NCBI RefSeq assembly: GCF_002727065.1
Contig: NZ_PDVP01000001.1
Coordinates: 310,001 to 374,000, forward strand
Direction: 5' to 3'
DNA length: 64,000 nt
Source of the DNA: Zhengella mangrovi
GTDB taxonomy: Bacteria > Pseudomonadota > Alphaproteobacteria > Rhizobiales > Rhizobiaceae
Shown piece by piece: positions 38,522-46,407 of the stretch. The notes under the pieces are model-generated. The model made no database searches and was not told where the DNA came from. It saw only the letters and a list, made by a program, of their open reading frames with translations. Position 1 is the stretch's first letter. Every line of letters starts with the position of its first letter. The position numbers and the translations under genes were made by a program.

Positions 38522-39421
38522 AGCCTGTTTTTCGAGCGCGGCCTCGACATCGCCACGCAGCGGGATGGCCGGTTGCGCGCCGGGCCTGAGGCAGGCCAGA
38601 GCCCCGGCCGCCGACGCCAGCCGCAAGGCGTCTTCCAGCGCCAGGCCGCGGTCCAGCCCGGCGGCGAGATAGCCGCAGAATGTGTCGCCGGCGCCCACCG
38701 TGTCGACCGGCGTGATGGTGAGTGACGGCACGGCGATGCTGCCCTCCGGCGTCATGGCCACCGCGCCCTCGCCACCCAGCGTGACGATGATCGTGCGACC
38801 GGTCGAATGAACGAAATTGGCCATCCGTGCCTCGCGGGTCTGGCCGAGCAGGCCGAGGGCTTCGGCGTAGAGATCGAACTCGGTTTCGTTGGCGATCACG
38901 TAGTCGGCCTGTCCGAGAAGACCGGCAGCCTCCTCGCGATAGGGCGCCGTGTTGAGCAGGCTGGTACCGCCCGCTGCCCGCACCGCTTCCAGCGCCGTGG
39001 CCACGGTACCGAGCGGGATCTCGTGCTGCAGCAGCACGTGGCCGCCGGCCGAGGCGGCCTGCCGCGCCATGGCTTCCGTCACCAGGTCGTTGGCTCCTGG
39101 CACCACGGCGATCATGTTCTCGCCGTCGCCGCCGACGAGGATCAGCGCCGTGCCTGTCGGGCCGTCGGCACGGGCCAGGCCGGAAAGGCTCACGCCGCCG
39201 GCAGCGAGCAGGGCCAGCGCCTCGTCCGCGAAGGCGTCCGTTCCCACCGCCCCGACCATGCGCGTGGCAGCGCCGGCCCGCGCTGCCGCGAGCGCCTGGT
39301 TTGCGCCCTTGCCGCCCGGCGCGCTGGAAAACCCGTTGCCCGGAACGGTTTCGCCGCGGCCGGGAAGGCGTGCGACAGTGGCAATCAGGTCGAGATTGAT
39401 GGAACCGATGACGGTGATCAT
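38516..39421 (-). CDS. rbsK: ribokinase
   Basis: A 301-residue PfkB-family kinase that phosphorylates ribose. It opens ITVIGSINLDLIATV, has GGKGANQALAAARAG (ribokinase substrate region), and the C-terminal anion-hole motif TVGAGDTFCGYLAAGL with the catalytic aspartate. The start at 39421 precedes the conserved first strand. Its TAG stop abuts the TGA of the convergent nucleoside hydrolase. The pair would feed ribose from nucleosides into the pentose phosphate pathway. Confidence 0.9.
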   Translation of the reverse strand: MITVIGSINLDLIATVARLPGRGETVPGNGFSSAPGGKGANQALAAARAGAATRMVGAVGTDAFADEALALLAAGGVSLSGLARADGPTGTALILVGGDGENMIAVVPGANDLVTEAMARQAASAGGHVLLQHEIPLGTVATALEAVRAAGGTSLLNTAPYREEAAGLLGQADYVIANETEFDLYAEALGLLGQTREARMANFVHSTGRTIIVTLGGEGAVAMTPEGSIAVPSLTITPVDTVGAGDTFCGYLAAGLDRGLALEDALRLASAAGALACLRPGAQPAIPLRGDVEAALEKQAS

Positions 39422-39505
39422 GGCGGGCCTCGCGTTTGCTCCGGCGAAGCTATCCTGCCGCCCGCGCGATCTCAATGCACAAGGCGGGTCCGGTGCGCCA
39501 TCGCG

Positions 39506-40378
39506 TCAGCCGTGGCCTGCCTCCCAGCCCAGCATGGCGCGCTTGCGTGTCAGCCCCCAGTGATAGCCGGTCAGCGCACCGGATTTGCCCAGCGCCCGGT
39601 GGCAGGGGATGACGAAGGAGACCGGGTTGGCACCCACGGCCGCGCCCACCGCGCGGCTGGCCTTCGGCTTGCCGATCGCCGAGGCGATGTCGGAATAGGT
39701 CACCGCCCGCTTCATCGGAATGCGCATCAGCGCTTCCCAGACACGCACCTGGAAATCGGTCCCGATCATGACGACGCGCAGCGGCTGGTCCGCCCGCCAC
39801 CGCGCCGGGTCGAAGATCCGTGCGGCGTAGGGCGCGGTCGCGGCAAGGTCGTCCACGAAGCGGGCGTTCGGCCAGCGCCGTGCCATGTCCGCGAAGGTTT
39901 CCGCGTCGCTGCCCGGGTCGGCAAAGGCCAGCCCGCAAAGGCCGCGGTCGGTCACCATCACGAGCGCCCGGCCGAAGGGCGAAAGGTGAAACCCGTACCG
40001 GATGGTCAGGCCCGCGCCCCGCGCCTTGTAATCGCCGGGCGTGATGGCCTCGTGCGTCACGAAGAGATCGTGCAACCGGCCCGGACCGGACAGGCCGAGA
40101 TCGAGCGAGGCGTCGAGAATGGGCGCGCCGGCGTCCAGCAGCCGCCGCGCATGGTCGAGCGTCACCGCCTGCAGGAACGCCTTCGGCGACAGGCCCGCCC
40201 AGCGGGTGAACAGCTTCTGCAGGCCGGTCGGCGTTTCGCCCACTTCCGCTGCGAGAACTTCCAGCGAGGGCTGTTCGCGATAGTCGAGTGAAAGGATCTC
40301 GATCACCCGGCGCACGGTCTCGTAGTCCGTGCCTTCCGGCGTGATGTCCTCGGTCAGGATGGCAGTCTGCTGGGTCAT
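39506..40378 (-). CDS. AraC-type regulator fused to O6-alkylguanine-DNA methyltransferase, Ada-like
   Basis: A 290-residue fusion. Residues about 17-105 form an AraC-type helix-turn-helix (LEVLAAEVGETPTGLQKLF, LDLGLSGPGRLHDLF). The C-terminal part is the methyltransferase: RVWEALMRIPMKRAVTYSDIA, then the alkyl-acceptor motif VIPCHRALG, whose cysteine takes the alkyl group from O6-methylguanine. The N-terminal zinc domain of E. coli Ada, with its methylphosphotriester-sensing cysteines, is absent. The start at 40378 is taken over an in-frame ATG 15 bases upstream because GGAGA is spaced properly. An alkylation-repair role is firm; self-activation is not. Confidence 0.9.
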   Translation of the reverse strand: MTQQTAILTEDITPEGTDYETVRRVIEILSLDYREQPSLEVLAAEVGETPTGLQKLFTRWAGLSPKAFLQAVTLDHARRLLDAGAPILDASLDLGLSGPGRLHDLFVTHEAITPGDYKARGAGLTIRYGFHLSPFGRALVMVTDRGLCGLAFADPGSDAETFADMARRWPNARFVDDLAATAPYAARIFDPARWRADQPLRVVMIGTDFQVRVWEALMRIPMKRAVTYSDIASAIGKPKASRAVGAAVGANPVSFVIPCHRALGKSGALTGYHWGLTRKRAMLGWEAGHG

Positions 40379-40462
40379 GGTTGCTGTCTCCATGGCCTGA
40401 GAATGGAGCAGCGCCGGGGGCTTTGCCACCCGATTCTTGCACTTGTTCGGGTTGTTTGCCGG

Positions 40463-40954
40463 TCAGCCCCGCTTCACCCGCGCCAGCGCGCCTCCGAAGG
40501 CCTGCGAGAAGGTCTCGCGGTCGTCGGGATTGAGGAACGAGCCGACCGGAACCGACAGCCCGCGCTGGGTCACGGCCATGCCCGTGACGCCGATTTCCTC
40601 GTGCCGGGTCACCTGGAACTTCGCCCAGAACGGGTTGAAATGGTGGTCGGCCACCTTGCCGGATGGCGCGATCTTGCGGATCAGCATGTGGTGCCGCCAG
40701 ATCCGCACCTCCTCGCGGGCACGTGCGGCGCGATAGTTCATCCGGAACGCGATGTAGAGCGCGATGACGTCGAGGCCGAAGAAGCCGAACACCGGCCAGG
40801 CGCCCTTCATCAGGAACAGCAGTCCCGACGCCAGCCAGACGAAGGCGCAGATGCCCATGACGACGTAGAATCCCGTCCGTCCCATCGAGCGATGGGGCGT
40901 CAGGAGGGCATCGAAAACCGGCTCTTCGCTGTCAACGGCGGTAGCTTGGCTCAT
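40463..40954 (-). CDS. DUF2244 domain integral membrane protein
   Basis: A 163-residue protein of unknown function with two adjacent membrane segments near residues 28-68 (GFYVVMGICAFVWLASGLL and VFGFFGLDVIALYIAF), followed by a cytoplasmic domain typical of DUF2244 (EEVRIWRHHMLIRKIAP, FNPFWAKFQVTRHEE, VGSFLNPDDRETF). Such proteins are common in Alphaproteobacteria, often near nth as here. The ATG at 40954 has no ribosome site; a -10 element lies only eight bases before it, suggesting a leaderless message. Confidence 0.85.
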   Translation of the reverse strand: MSQATAVDSEEPVFDALLTPHRSMGRTGFYVVMGICAFVWLASGLLFLMKGAWPVFGFFGLDVIALYIAFRMNYRAARAREEVRIWRHHMLIRKIAPSGKVADHHFNPFWAKFQVTRHEEIGVTGMAVTQRGLSVPVGSFLNPDDRETFSQAFGGALARVKRG

Positions 40955-40962
40955 GGGGAATG

Positions 40963-40968
40963 ATTATA
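40963..40968 (-). promoter_or_regulatory. -10 element predicting a leaderless DUF2244 transcript
   Basis: The minus strand reads TATAAT at 40968-40963, then CATTCCCC and the DUF2244 ATG. TTTGGT sixteen bases further upstream may act as the -35. Initiation seven or so bases after TATAAT would fall at the start codon itself. Confidence 0.45.
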
Positions 40969-40976
40969 GGGGAAAG

Positions 40977-41732
40977 ATGGAAAAACCAAACGTCAAAAAA
41001 ACCGCGTCGAATTCGCCGGCAAGGAAAAGAAAGCCGGCCGCGAAGCGCTCGCGTTACACGAAGGAAGAGGTGCGCGAGATCTTCCGACGCTTCTCCGTCC
41101 AGCGCCCCGAGCCGAAGGGCGAACTGGCGCACGTGAACCCGTTCACGCTGGTCGTCGCGGTCGCCCTGTCGGCCCAGGCGACCGATGCCGGGGTCAACAA
41201 GGCGACGAAGGAACTGTTCAGGGTCGCCGACACGCCGGAGAAAATGCTGGCGCTGGGCGAGGACAGGGTCGGGGAATACATCCGCACCATCGGCCTTTGG
41301 CGCAACAAGGCCAGGAACGTCATTGCCCTGTCGCGCAAGCTGGTGGACGATTTCGGCGGCGAGGTCCCGCGTACGCGCGAGGAACTCGTCACCCTGCCGG
41401 GCGTCGGCCGCAAGACCGCCAACGTGGTCATGTCCATGGCCTTCTGCATTCCGACGATCGCCGTCGACACCCATATCTTCCGCATTGCCAACCGGCTCGG
41501 CCTGGCACCGGGCAAGACCCCCGACGAGGTCGAGGCCCGGCTCATGCGGGTGATCCCGGAAGACTATCTCTTCCACGCCCACCACTGGCTGATCCTGCAC
41601 GGCCGTTACTGTTGCAAGGCCCGCAAGCCGGAGTGCGAGCGCTGCGTCATCGCCGACATCTGCAAGTCGCCGGAGAAGACCTGCGACATTCCCGCCGCGC
41701 TGGTGGAACTGCCGCCCCAGGTCATCGGCTGA
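40977..41732 (+). CDS. nth: endonuclease III
   Basis: Nth removes oxidised pyrimidines from DNA and cuts the backbone. In the 251 residues, the helix-hairpin-helix is LPGVGRKTANVV with the catalytic lysine, the catalytic aspartate is in IAVDTHIFRIANRLG, and the 4Fe-4S cysteines appear as C-x6-C-x2-C-x5-C starting at CKARKPEC. The N-terminus is lysine rich. ATG at 40977 is preferred, with GGGGAAAG in front; ATG at 40953 is also in frame. The gene starts only 22 bases from the divergent DUF2244 start, so the two promoters must overlap coding sequence. Confidence 0.95.
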   Translation: MEKPNVKKTASNSPARKRKPAAKRSRYTKEEVREIFRRFSVQRPEPKGELAHVNPFTLVVAVALSAQATDAGVNKATKELFRVADTPEKMLALGEDRVGEYIRTIGLWRNKARNVIALSRKLVDDFGGEVPRTREELVTLPGVGRKTANVVMSMAFCIPTIAVDTHIFRIANRLGLAPGKTPDEVEARLMRVIPEDYLFHAHHWLILHGRYCCKARKPECERCVIADICKSPEKTCDIPAALVELPPQVIG

Positions 41733-41735
41733 GGA

Positions 41736-42470
41736 TCAGGCCGCGCGCATCGCTTCGCGCGAGGCGAATTGCGGGTCGGATGCCGACAGCATCTTGTGCA
41801 GGTGGACCATCATCGCCGCGGCAAACAGCGGCGTCATCAGGTTGAGAAGCGGAACGGCCAGGAAGCCGGCGATCACCAGGCCGGCCAGGAAGACGGTCGT
41901 CGAATGCTTGCGCCGGAACATCCTGGCCTCGGCTTCGGGCCGGAACCGCATGGCGGCGAACTCGAAGAATTCCCGTCCCAGCAGGTAGCCGTTGACGAGG
42001 AAGAAGGCGATCACGTTGACGCCCGGAACGAGCAGCAGGAACAGTGCCACGATGTTCCCGGCCGCCACGACGCCGAGAAATTTCAGCGACAGCACGAGGC
42101 CGCGCATGACCGGCACCGCTTCGCCGGGCCGGTCGCCCGGGTAGTCCTCGTGTTCCACCACCTCGGCGATGTCGTCGAGGAAAACGCCTGCCACGACGGC
42201 GGTCACCGGGGCGATCAGCAGTGCCAGGCCCAGCGCCAGGCCAAGCCCTGCGAAGATCGCCGCGACGAACCCGAGCCATCCAAGCCAGGAGGGCATGCCC
42301 GGCACGAGCGTGTCGAGCCAGGGCAGGGCAAGCCATTCGAAGACGTCTTTCAGCCCGAACCAGGCGACGATCAGCAGCAGGAGTGTCAGGCCGAGCGACT
42401 TGAACAGCACCGACCGGAACGGCGGCGTGAAGAGGCGGCTGGCGGCAAGACGGGCGGCATCGAGGATCAT
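41736..42470 (-). CDS. EI24 domain-containing membrane protein (CysZ-like fold)
   Basis: A 244-residue inner-membrane protein with four to six hydrophobic segments. The family pattern is visible in LFTPPFRSVLFKSLGLTLLLL, LIAPVTAVVAGVFLDDIAEVVE, NIVALFLLLVPGVNVIAFFLVNGYLLGREFFEF and a C-terminal AGLVIAGFLAVPLLNLMTPLF. The family includes CysZ, a sulfate importer, but no sulfur genes are nearby, so that role is not assumed. The start at 42470 has AGGAG seven bases upstream. A partial RIME-like repeat begins 12 bases before the start. Confidence 0.82.
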   Translation of the reverse strand: MILDAARLAASRLFTPPFRSVLFKSLGLTLLLLIVAWFGLKDVFEWLALPWLDTLVPGMPSWLGWLGFVAAIFAGLGLALGLALLIAPVTAVVAGVFLDDIAEVVEHEDYPGDRPGEAVPVMRGLVLSLKFLGVVAAGNIVALFLLLVPGVNVIAFFLVNGYLLGREFFEFAAMRFRPEAEARMFRRKHSTTVFLAGLVIAGFLAVPLLNLMTPLFAAAMMVHLHKMLSASDPQFASREAMRAA

Positions 42471-42481
42471 CGGCAACTCCT

Positions 42482-42530
42482 GGAGCAATTCCGGCGAACG
42501 TGGGAACCGGCTTCGCGTCCTGTTTCGCAA
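42482..42530. repeat. partial RIME-like repeat, copy D
   Basis: Reads GGAGCAATTCCGGCGAACG then TGGGAACCGGCTTCGCGTCC, matching the first half of copies A to C, but the second arm and the CTAG end are lost. It lies directly upstream of the EI24-domain gene. Confidence 0.55.
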
Positions 42531-42604
42531 GAGGCAGGGCGGCAGTGCACCGGTGCGGTCCGGCCAATGGCCGGGCGCCCCGGTCGGGCAGAATGTCACA
42601 TGGG

Positions 42605-42679
42605 CATTGCAGCCGCTCCCTGCAAGCCCGGTTTTTCTTGCAATGCAGCATTGTTGCGCTACAGAGGGAGGCATTGCAG
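42605..42679 (+). promoter_or_regulatory. candidate promoter with repeated CATTGCAG sites before adenosine kinase
   Basis: TTGCAA (42638-42643) and TACAGA (42660-42665) with 16 bases between may form a promoter. The palindrome CAATGCAGCATTG (42641-42653) overlaps the -35 region, and CATTGCAG occurs as direct repeats at 42605 and 42672 on either side. This looks like an operator, but no regulator is identified. Confidence 0.35.
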
Positions 42680-42714
42680 GCTGCGCCGTTCAAGGCGGCA
42701 AGGGGACCAGAGCC

Positions 42715-43707
42715 ATGAGCCAGTACGACGTCTTGTGCATCGGCAATGCCATTGTCGACATCATTGCCCGCTGCGAGGATGATTTCCTCGTCGCCAATGC
42801 CATTCACAAGGGGGCCATGAACCTGATCGACGCCGAACGGGCCGAGACGCTCTATGCTGCCATGGGACCGGCGGTCGAGATGTCGGGTGGCAGCGCCGGC
42901 AACACGGCAGCCGGTATCGCCTCGCTCGGCGGCAGGGCGGCCTATTTCGGCAAGGTCAGCAATGACAGTCTCGGCCGCATCTTCTCCCACGACATCCGCG
43001 CCCAGGGCGTCGCCTTCGACACCCGACCGCTCACCGGAAACCCGCCCACCGCCCGCTCGATGATCTTCGTGACGCCGGACGGCGAACGGTCAATGAACAC
43101 CTATCTCGGCGCCTGCGTCGAGCTGGGTCCGGAAGACGTCGAGGAAGACAAGGCGAAGGCAGCGAAGGTCACCTATTTCGAGGGTTACCTCTGGGATCCG
43201 CCGCGTGCCAAGGAAGCTATCCGCCAGACCGCGGCCCTGGCCCACGCCGCTGGCCGGGAAGTGTCCATGACCCTCTCCGACCCGTTCTGCGTCGACCGCT
43301 ACCGCGAGGAATTCCTCGACCTGATGCGTTCCGGCACGGTCGACATCGTCTTCGCCAACGAGCACGAGCTGAAGTCGCTCTACCAGACAGCGGATTTCGA
43401 CACCGCCCTGGCCGCGGCCCGCGAGGATTGCAAGCTGATTGCCGTGACCCGCTCCGAAAAGGGATCGGTCATTCTCAAGGGCACGGAAACGGTGATCGTG
43501 GAAGCCATCGCCGTCGACGAGATCGTGGACACCACCGGTGCCGGCGACCTCTATGCCGCCGGCTTTCTCTACGGTTACACGGCGGGCCTGCCGCTGGCGA
43601 CCTGCGGCGAGCTTGGATCGCTGGCCGCCGGCATCGTCATCCAGCAGATCGGCCCCCGGCCGCAGGTCAACCTGCGCAACAAGGCCGCGCAACACGGCCT
43701 GGTCTGA
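42715..43707 (+). CDS. adenosine kinase (PfkB family)
   Basis: A 330-residue PfkB-family sugar kinase of the adenosine kinase subgroup widespread in Hyphomicrobiales. It opens YDVLCIGNAIVDIIA, has MSGGSAGNTAAGIASLGG and VTPDGERSMNTYLGA, and ends with the anion-hole motif DTTGAGDLYAAGFLYGYTAGL containing the catalytic aspartate. It would convert adenosine to AMP in purine salvage. ATG at 42715 directly precedes the conserved strand. With the nearby nucleoside hydrolase and ribokinase it forms a loose salvage neighbourhood. Other PfkB substrates cannot be fully excluded. Confidence 0.85.
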   Translation: MSQYDVLCIGNAIVDIIARCEDDFLVANAIHKGAMNLIDAERAETLYAAMGPAVEMSGGSAGNTAAGIASLGGRAAYFGKVSNDSLGRIFSHDIRAQGVAFDTRPLTGNPPTARSMIFVTPDGERSMNTYLGACVELGPEDVEEDKAKAAKVTYFEGYLWDPPRAKEAIRQTAALAHAAGREVSMTLSDPFCVDRYREEFLDLMRSGTVDIVFANEHELKSLYQTADFDTALAAAREDCKLIAVTRSEKGSVILKGTETVIVEAIAVDEIVDTTGAGDLYAAGFLYGYTAGLPLATCGELGSLAAGIVIQQIGPRPQVNLRNKAAQHGLV

Positions 43708-43713
43708 CCGGCT

Positions 43714-44388
43714 TCACCGCTTGTCGCCGTCATCGCTGCGAAGCACGCCCTCGCGCTTCAGTTCCGCCTCGGAGCGGCCGGGCCGCGGACGGTAACCGGG
43801 TATCCGCCAGCCAAACGCCAGCGCCCCGCCGCGCACCACCAGGGCGGCCGCGAATCCCGCAGGCGCCGCAAGCCAGACAGGCGCGCCGCCAAAGGTGGCC
43901 AGCGTGAAAACCGCGGCGCCCACCATGGCCGCGGTGACGTAGATTTCCGGCCGCATCAGCACGGACGGTTCGCCGGCCAGTGTATCGCGGGCAACGCCGC
44001 CGAAGGTCGCGGTCAGCATGCCGGTCACGATGGCGATGGTGGCCGATCCGGTGGCCGCCAGTCCCTTTGCCGCGCCCATCACGCCATAGGCGGCGAGCCC
44101 GATCGCGTCCAGCCAGACCAGCCAGCGGTACCGGCTCTCCACCAGGTGGGCGGTGAAGAAGACGATCACCGCGATGGCCGCGCAGGTGAGGATGTAGGAG
44201 GGATCGCGGACCCAGAACACAGGCGCCTGTCCGAGAATGAGGTCACGCAGCGTGCCGCCGCCGATCCCCGTGATGACGGCGAAGAACAGGAAGCCGATGA
44301 TGTCGAGCTGCCGGCGCGAGGCTGCAAGCGCCCCCGTCGCGGCGAAGACCGCGACACCGGCAAGGTCGAGGAGCGTCAGAACGTTCAT
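43714..44388 (-). CDS. TRIC cation channel family protein (UPF0126, YadS-like)
   Basis: A 224-residue membrane protein with seven hydrophobic segments made of two repeats. Each carries the glycine-rich signature: FFAVITGIGGGTLRDLILG in the first and GMLTATFGGVARDTLAG in the second, the ion-path element of prokaryotic TRIC channels. The C-terminal tail is hydrophilic (GRSEAELKREGVLRSDDG). The start at 44388 (MNVLTLLDLAG) fits the family; an ATG 18 bases upstream is in frame. The gene ends six bases from the convergent adenosine kinase stop. Confidence 0.88.
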   Translation of the reverse strand: MNVLTLLDLAGVAVFAATGALAASRRQLDIIGFLFFAVITGIGGGTLRDLILGQAPVFWVRDPSYILTCAAIAVIVFFTAHLVESRYRWLVWLDAIGLAAYGVMGAAKGLAATGSATIAIVTGMLTATFGGVARDTLAGEPSVLMRPEIYVTAAMVGAAVFTLATFGGAPVWLAAPAGFAAALVVRGGALAFGWRIPGYRPRPGRSEAELKREGVLRSDDGDKR

Positions 44389-44427
44389 GGCAACAAGCCA
44401 TGCCACGCATGCCGCCCCCGCTCAACG

Positions 44428-44454
44428 AAAAAGGCGGCCCGGTGAGGCCGCCTT
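44428..44454 (-). terminator. rho-independent terminator after grpE
   Basis: Minus strand: arms GGCGGCC and GGCCGCC (44452-44446 and 44439-44433) around a six-base loop, followed by TTTTT. It lies 22 bases beyond the grpE stop. Confidence 0.8.
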
Positions 44455-44475
44455 CGGGAACTCCAGGCAGGACGC

Positions 44476-45087
44476 TCAGGCGTCGCCTTCGGCCTGCGGG
44501 TTCACCGGGCCGGGTTCCGGCGCCTTGGGCGCGGCCTTCGGACCGCCGCTCGCCACGCCGACCATGGCAGGGCGCAGCACCCGGTCGCCGATCACGTAGC
44601 CGGTCTGCACCACCTGGACCACGGTCTGGCTTGGAACCTCGGGGTTCGGCACTTCGAACATCGCCTGGTGATAGTTCGGGTCGAAACGCTCACCCTCGGG
44701 GTTGATTTTCCTTACCCCATGGCGCTCGAGGGCGCCCGCCATGTCCCGCGCGGTCATTTCCACGCCCTCGATCAGCGCGATGAAACCGGCCTCTTCCGAG
44801 CGCCGCGCATGTTCCGGCAACGCCTCGATGGCGCGTGACAGGTTGTCGGCCACGGCCAGCATGTCGCGCGCGAAATTGGCGATGGCATAGGAGCGGGCAT
44901 CACCCACCTCGCGCTGCGTGCGCTTGCGCAGGTTCTCCATCTCGGCGGCGGCACGCAGCAGCCGGTCTTTCAGATCGGCATTCTCCGCTTCCAGTGCCGC
45001 AGCCGGATCGTCCCGGCCGGCGTCCGCGGCGTTTGCCTGGGTTTCCATTTCCGGATTTTCCTCGGTCATGGCCGCCTCGTTGGCCAT
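44476..45087 (-). CDS. grpE: nucleotide exchange factor GrpE
   Basis: GrpE releases ADP from DnaK. The roughly 203-residue protein has an acidic N-terminal tail, a long coiled coil ([25 protein letters not shown]) and the C-terminal beta domain with [40 protein letters not shown]. The start at 45087 has AAGGAG six bases upstream; an in-frame ATG at 45114 is an alternative. It follows hrcA on the same strand, with its own heat-shock-type promoter in the gap and a terminator behind it. dnaK and dnaJ are not in the window. Confidence 0.95.
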   Translation of the reverse strand: MANEAAMTEENPEMETQANAADAGRDDPAAALEAENADLKDRLLRAAAEMENLRKRTQREVGDARSYAIANFARDMLAVADNLSRAIEALPEHARRSEEAGFIALIEGVEMTARDMAGALERHGVRKINPEGERFDPNYHQAMFEVPNPEVPSQTVVQVVQTGYVIGDRVLRPAMVGVASGGPKAAPKAPEPGPVNPQAEGDA

Positions 45088-45170
45088 GCGGGTCTCCTTG
45101 GAGCCTTCGGTCATGTCGCTCGTCCTGTGTCGTTTGCAGGGCTCTTGGCCCTTGTCTGGGGTTGCGCCGC

Positions 45171-45199
45171 ATATCGAACTTCAGGCCGGAAAAATCAAG
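45171..45199 (-). promoter_or_regulatory. candidate RpoH (sigma-32) type promoter for grpE
   Basis: On the minus strand CTTGAT (45199-45194) and CGATAT (45176-45171) are 17 bases apart, the same spacing as the hsp20 promoter and one mismatch from CTTGAA and CCATAT in each half. It lies in the hrcA-grpE gap. Confidence 0.5.
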
Positions 45200-45213
45200 G
45201 CTCGCGGTTGCGG

Positions 45214-46284
45214 TCAGCGGATCATCCGGCTGATCACCTGGGCCGTGTAGTCGACCACGGGCACGATCCGGGCATAGTTCAGCCGGGTCGGCCCGATCAC
45301 GCCGAGGGCCCCGACCACGCGCGATTCCGCATCGCGGTAAGGGGCCACCACCAAAGACGAGCCCGACAGCGAGAACAGCTTGTTCTCCGAGCCGATGAAG
45401 ATTCGAACGCCTGAGCCTTCCTCGGCCATGTCGAGCAGCTGGACCAGGCCTTCCTTGGTCTCCAGGTCGTCGAACAGGTGGCGCAGAAGGTCCAGCTCCG
45501 CCTGGGCGGTGACATTCTCCAGCAGGTTGGCGCGGCCGCGCACGATCAGCCGTGCCGGCAGCGACGCGCCGTCGCCGGACCACACCGCGATGCCCTTTCG
45601 AACGAGGTCTGCCGAAAGCGAATCCAGTGCCTGCCGGGTTTGCTCCATCACGCGGGCGATCTCGGTGCGCGCCTCCGCCAGCGTCCGTCCGCGGATATTG
45701 GCGTTGAGGAAGTTGGAAGCCTCGACGAGCTGGCTCTGCGTCACTCCGGCGGGAACCTCGATGATGCGGTTTTCCACGTCGCCCGACTGCGATACCAGCA
45801 CCGCCAGGGCCTTGCCGGGTTCCAGCTGGATGAACTCGATATGCTTGAGCGGTGCTTCGCTCTTGGCGGCCAGCACCATGCCGGCCCCGCGGGTAAGGCC
45901 CGAGAGCATCTGGCTGGCCTCGGTCAGCATGTATTCCAGGTTATGGCCTGCGCCCGAGGCCGCGACCTGCGAATCGATCATGTTGCGCTCGTCTTCCGAC
46001 AGCGCGCCGACTTCCATGAACGCATCGACGAAGAAGCGCAGCCCTGCCTGTGTCGGAAGCCGGCCGGCGGAGACATGCGGAGAATAGATCAGGCCGAGAT
46101 GCTCCAGGTCCGACATCACGTTGCGGATGGTGGCCGGAGAAAGCGATTGCGGCAGCAGGCGCGATAGGTTGCGCGACCCGAGCGGCTCGCCGTCCTTCAG
46201 GTAGCTGTCGACGATCACCCGGAAAATGTCGCGTGCTCTCGTGTCGAGCAATGGCAGCGTCGATTCAGTCACGTGCTGGGTCAT
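45214..46284 (-). CDS. hrcA: heat-inducible transcription repressor HrcA
   Basis: HrcA represses groESL-type heat-shock operons through CIRCE operators. The 356 residues start with a winged helix ([53 protein letters not shown]), followed by the GAF-like dimerisation region and the C-terminal [24 protein letters not shown] signature. No CIRCE inverted repeat was found in its own upstream region or in front of grpE. It diverges from rph with 123 bases between. Confidence 0.96.
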   Translation of the reverse strand: MTQHVTESTLPLLDTRARDIFRVIVDSYLKDGEPLGSRNLSRLLPQSLSPATIRNVMSDLEHLGLIYSPHVSAGRLPTQAGLRFFVDAFMEVGALSEDERNMIDSQVAASGAGHNLEYMLTEASQMLSGLTRGAGMVLAAKSEAPLKHIEFIQLEPGKALAVLVSQSGDVENRIIEVPAGVTQSQLVEASNFLNANIRGRTLAEARTEIARVMEQTRQALDSLSADLVRKGIAVWSGDGASLPARLIVRGRANLLENVTAQAELDLLRHLFDDLETKEGLVQLLDMAEEGSGVRIFIGSENKLFSLSGSSLVVAPYRDAESRVVGALGVIGPTRLNYARIVPVVDYTAQVISRMIR

Positions 46285-46309
46285 GGGTCAACCTAGTGCA
46301 TGGACTTCC

Positions 46310-46339
46310 AATATATAATCGGCCGCGCGGCGAACTCAA
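46310..46339 (-). promoter_or_regulatory. candidate sigma-70-type promoter for hrcA
   Basis: On the minus strand TTGAGT (46339-46334) and TATATT (46315-46310) are 18 bases apart, about 25 bases before the hrcA start. The same AT-rich stretch reads TATAAT on the plus strand, but no matching -35 is seen for rph. Confidence 0.4.
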
Positions 46340-46407
46340 TGTTTGCCAGCGGATCGGCGGAACGCTAGAAGGCCAGTCTGATCCATAGCCCAAGTCCGAG
46401 GTTCCCG

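Noticed and set aside
41736-42470. Naming the EI24-domain protein CysZ, a sulfate importer
   Set aside because: Family match is loose and no cysteine or sulfate genes are nearby.
46285-46407. CIRCE operator upstream of hrcA
   Set aside because: No TTAGCACTC-N9-GAGTGCTAA pattern on either strand.
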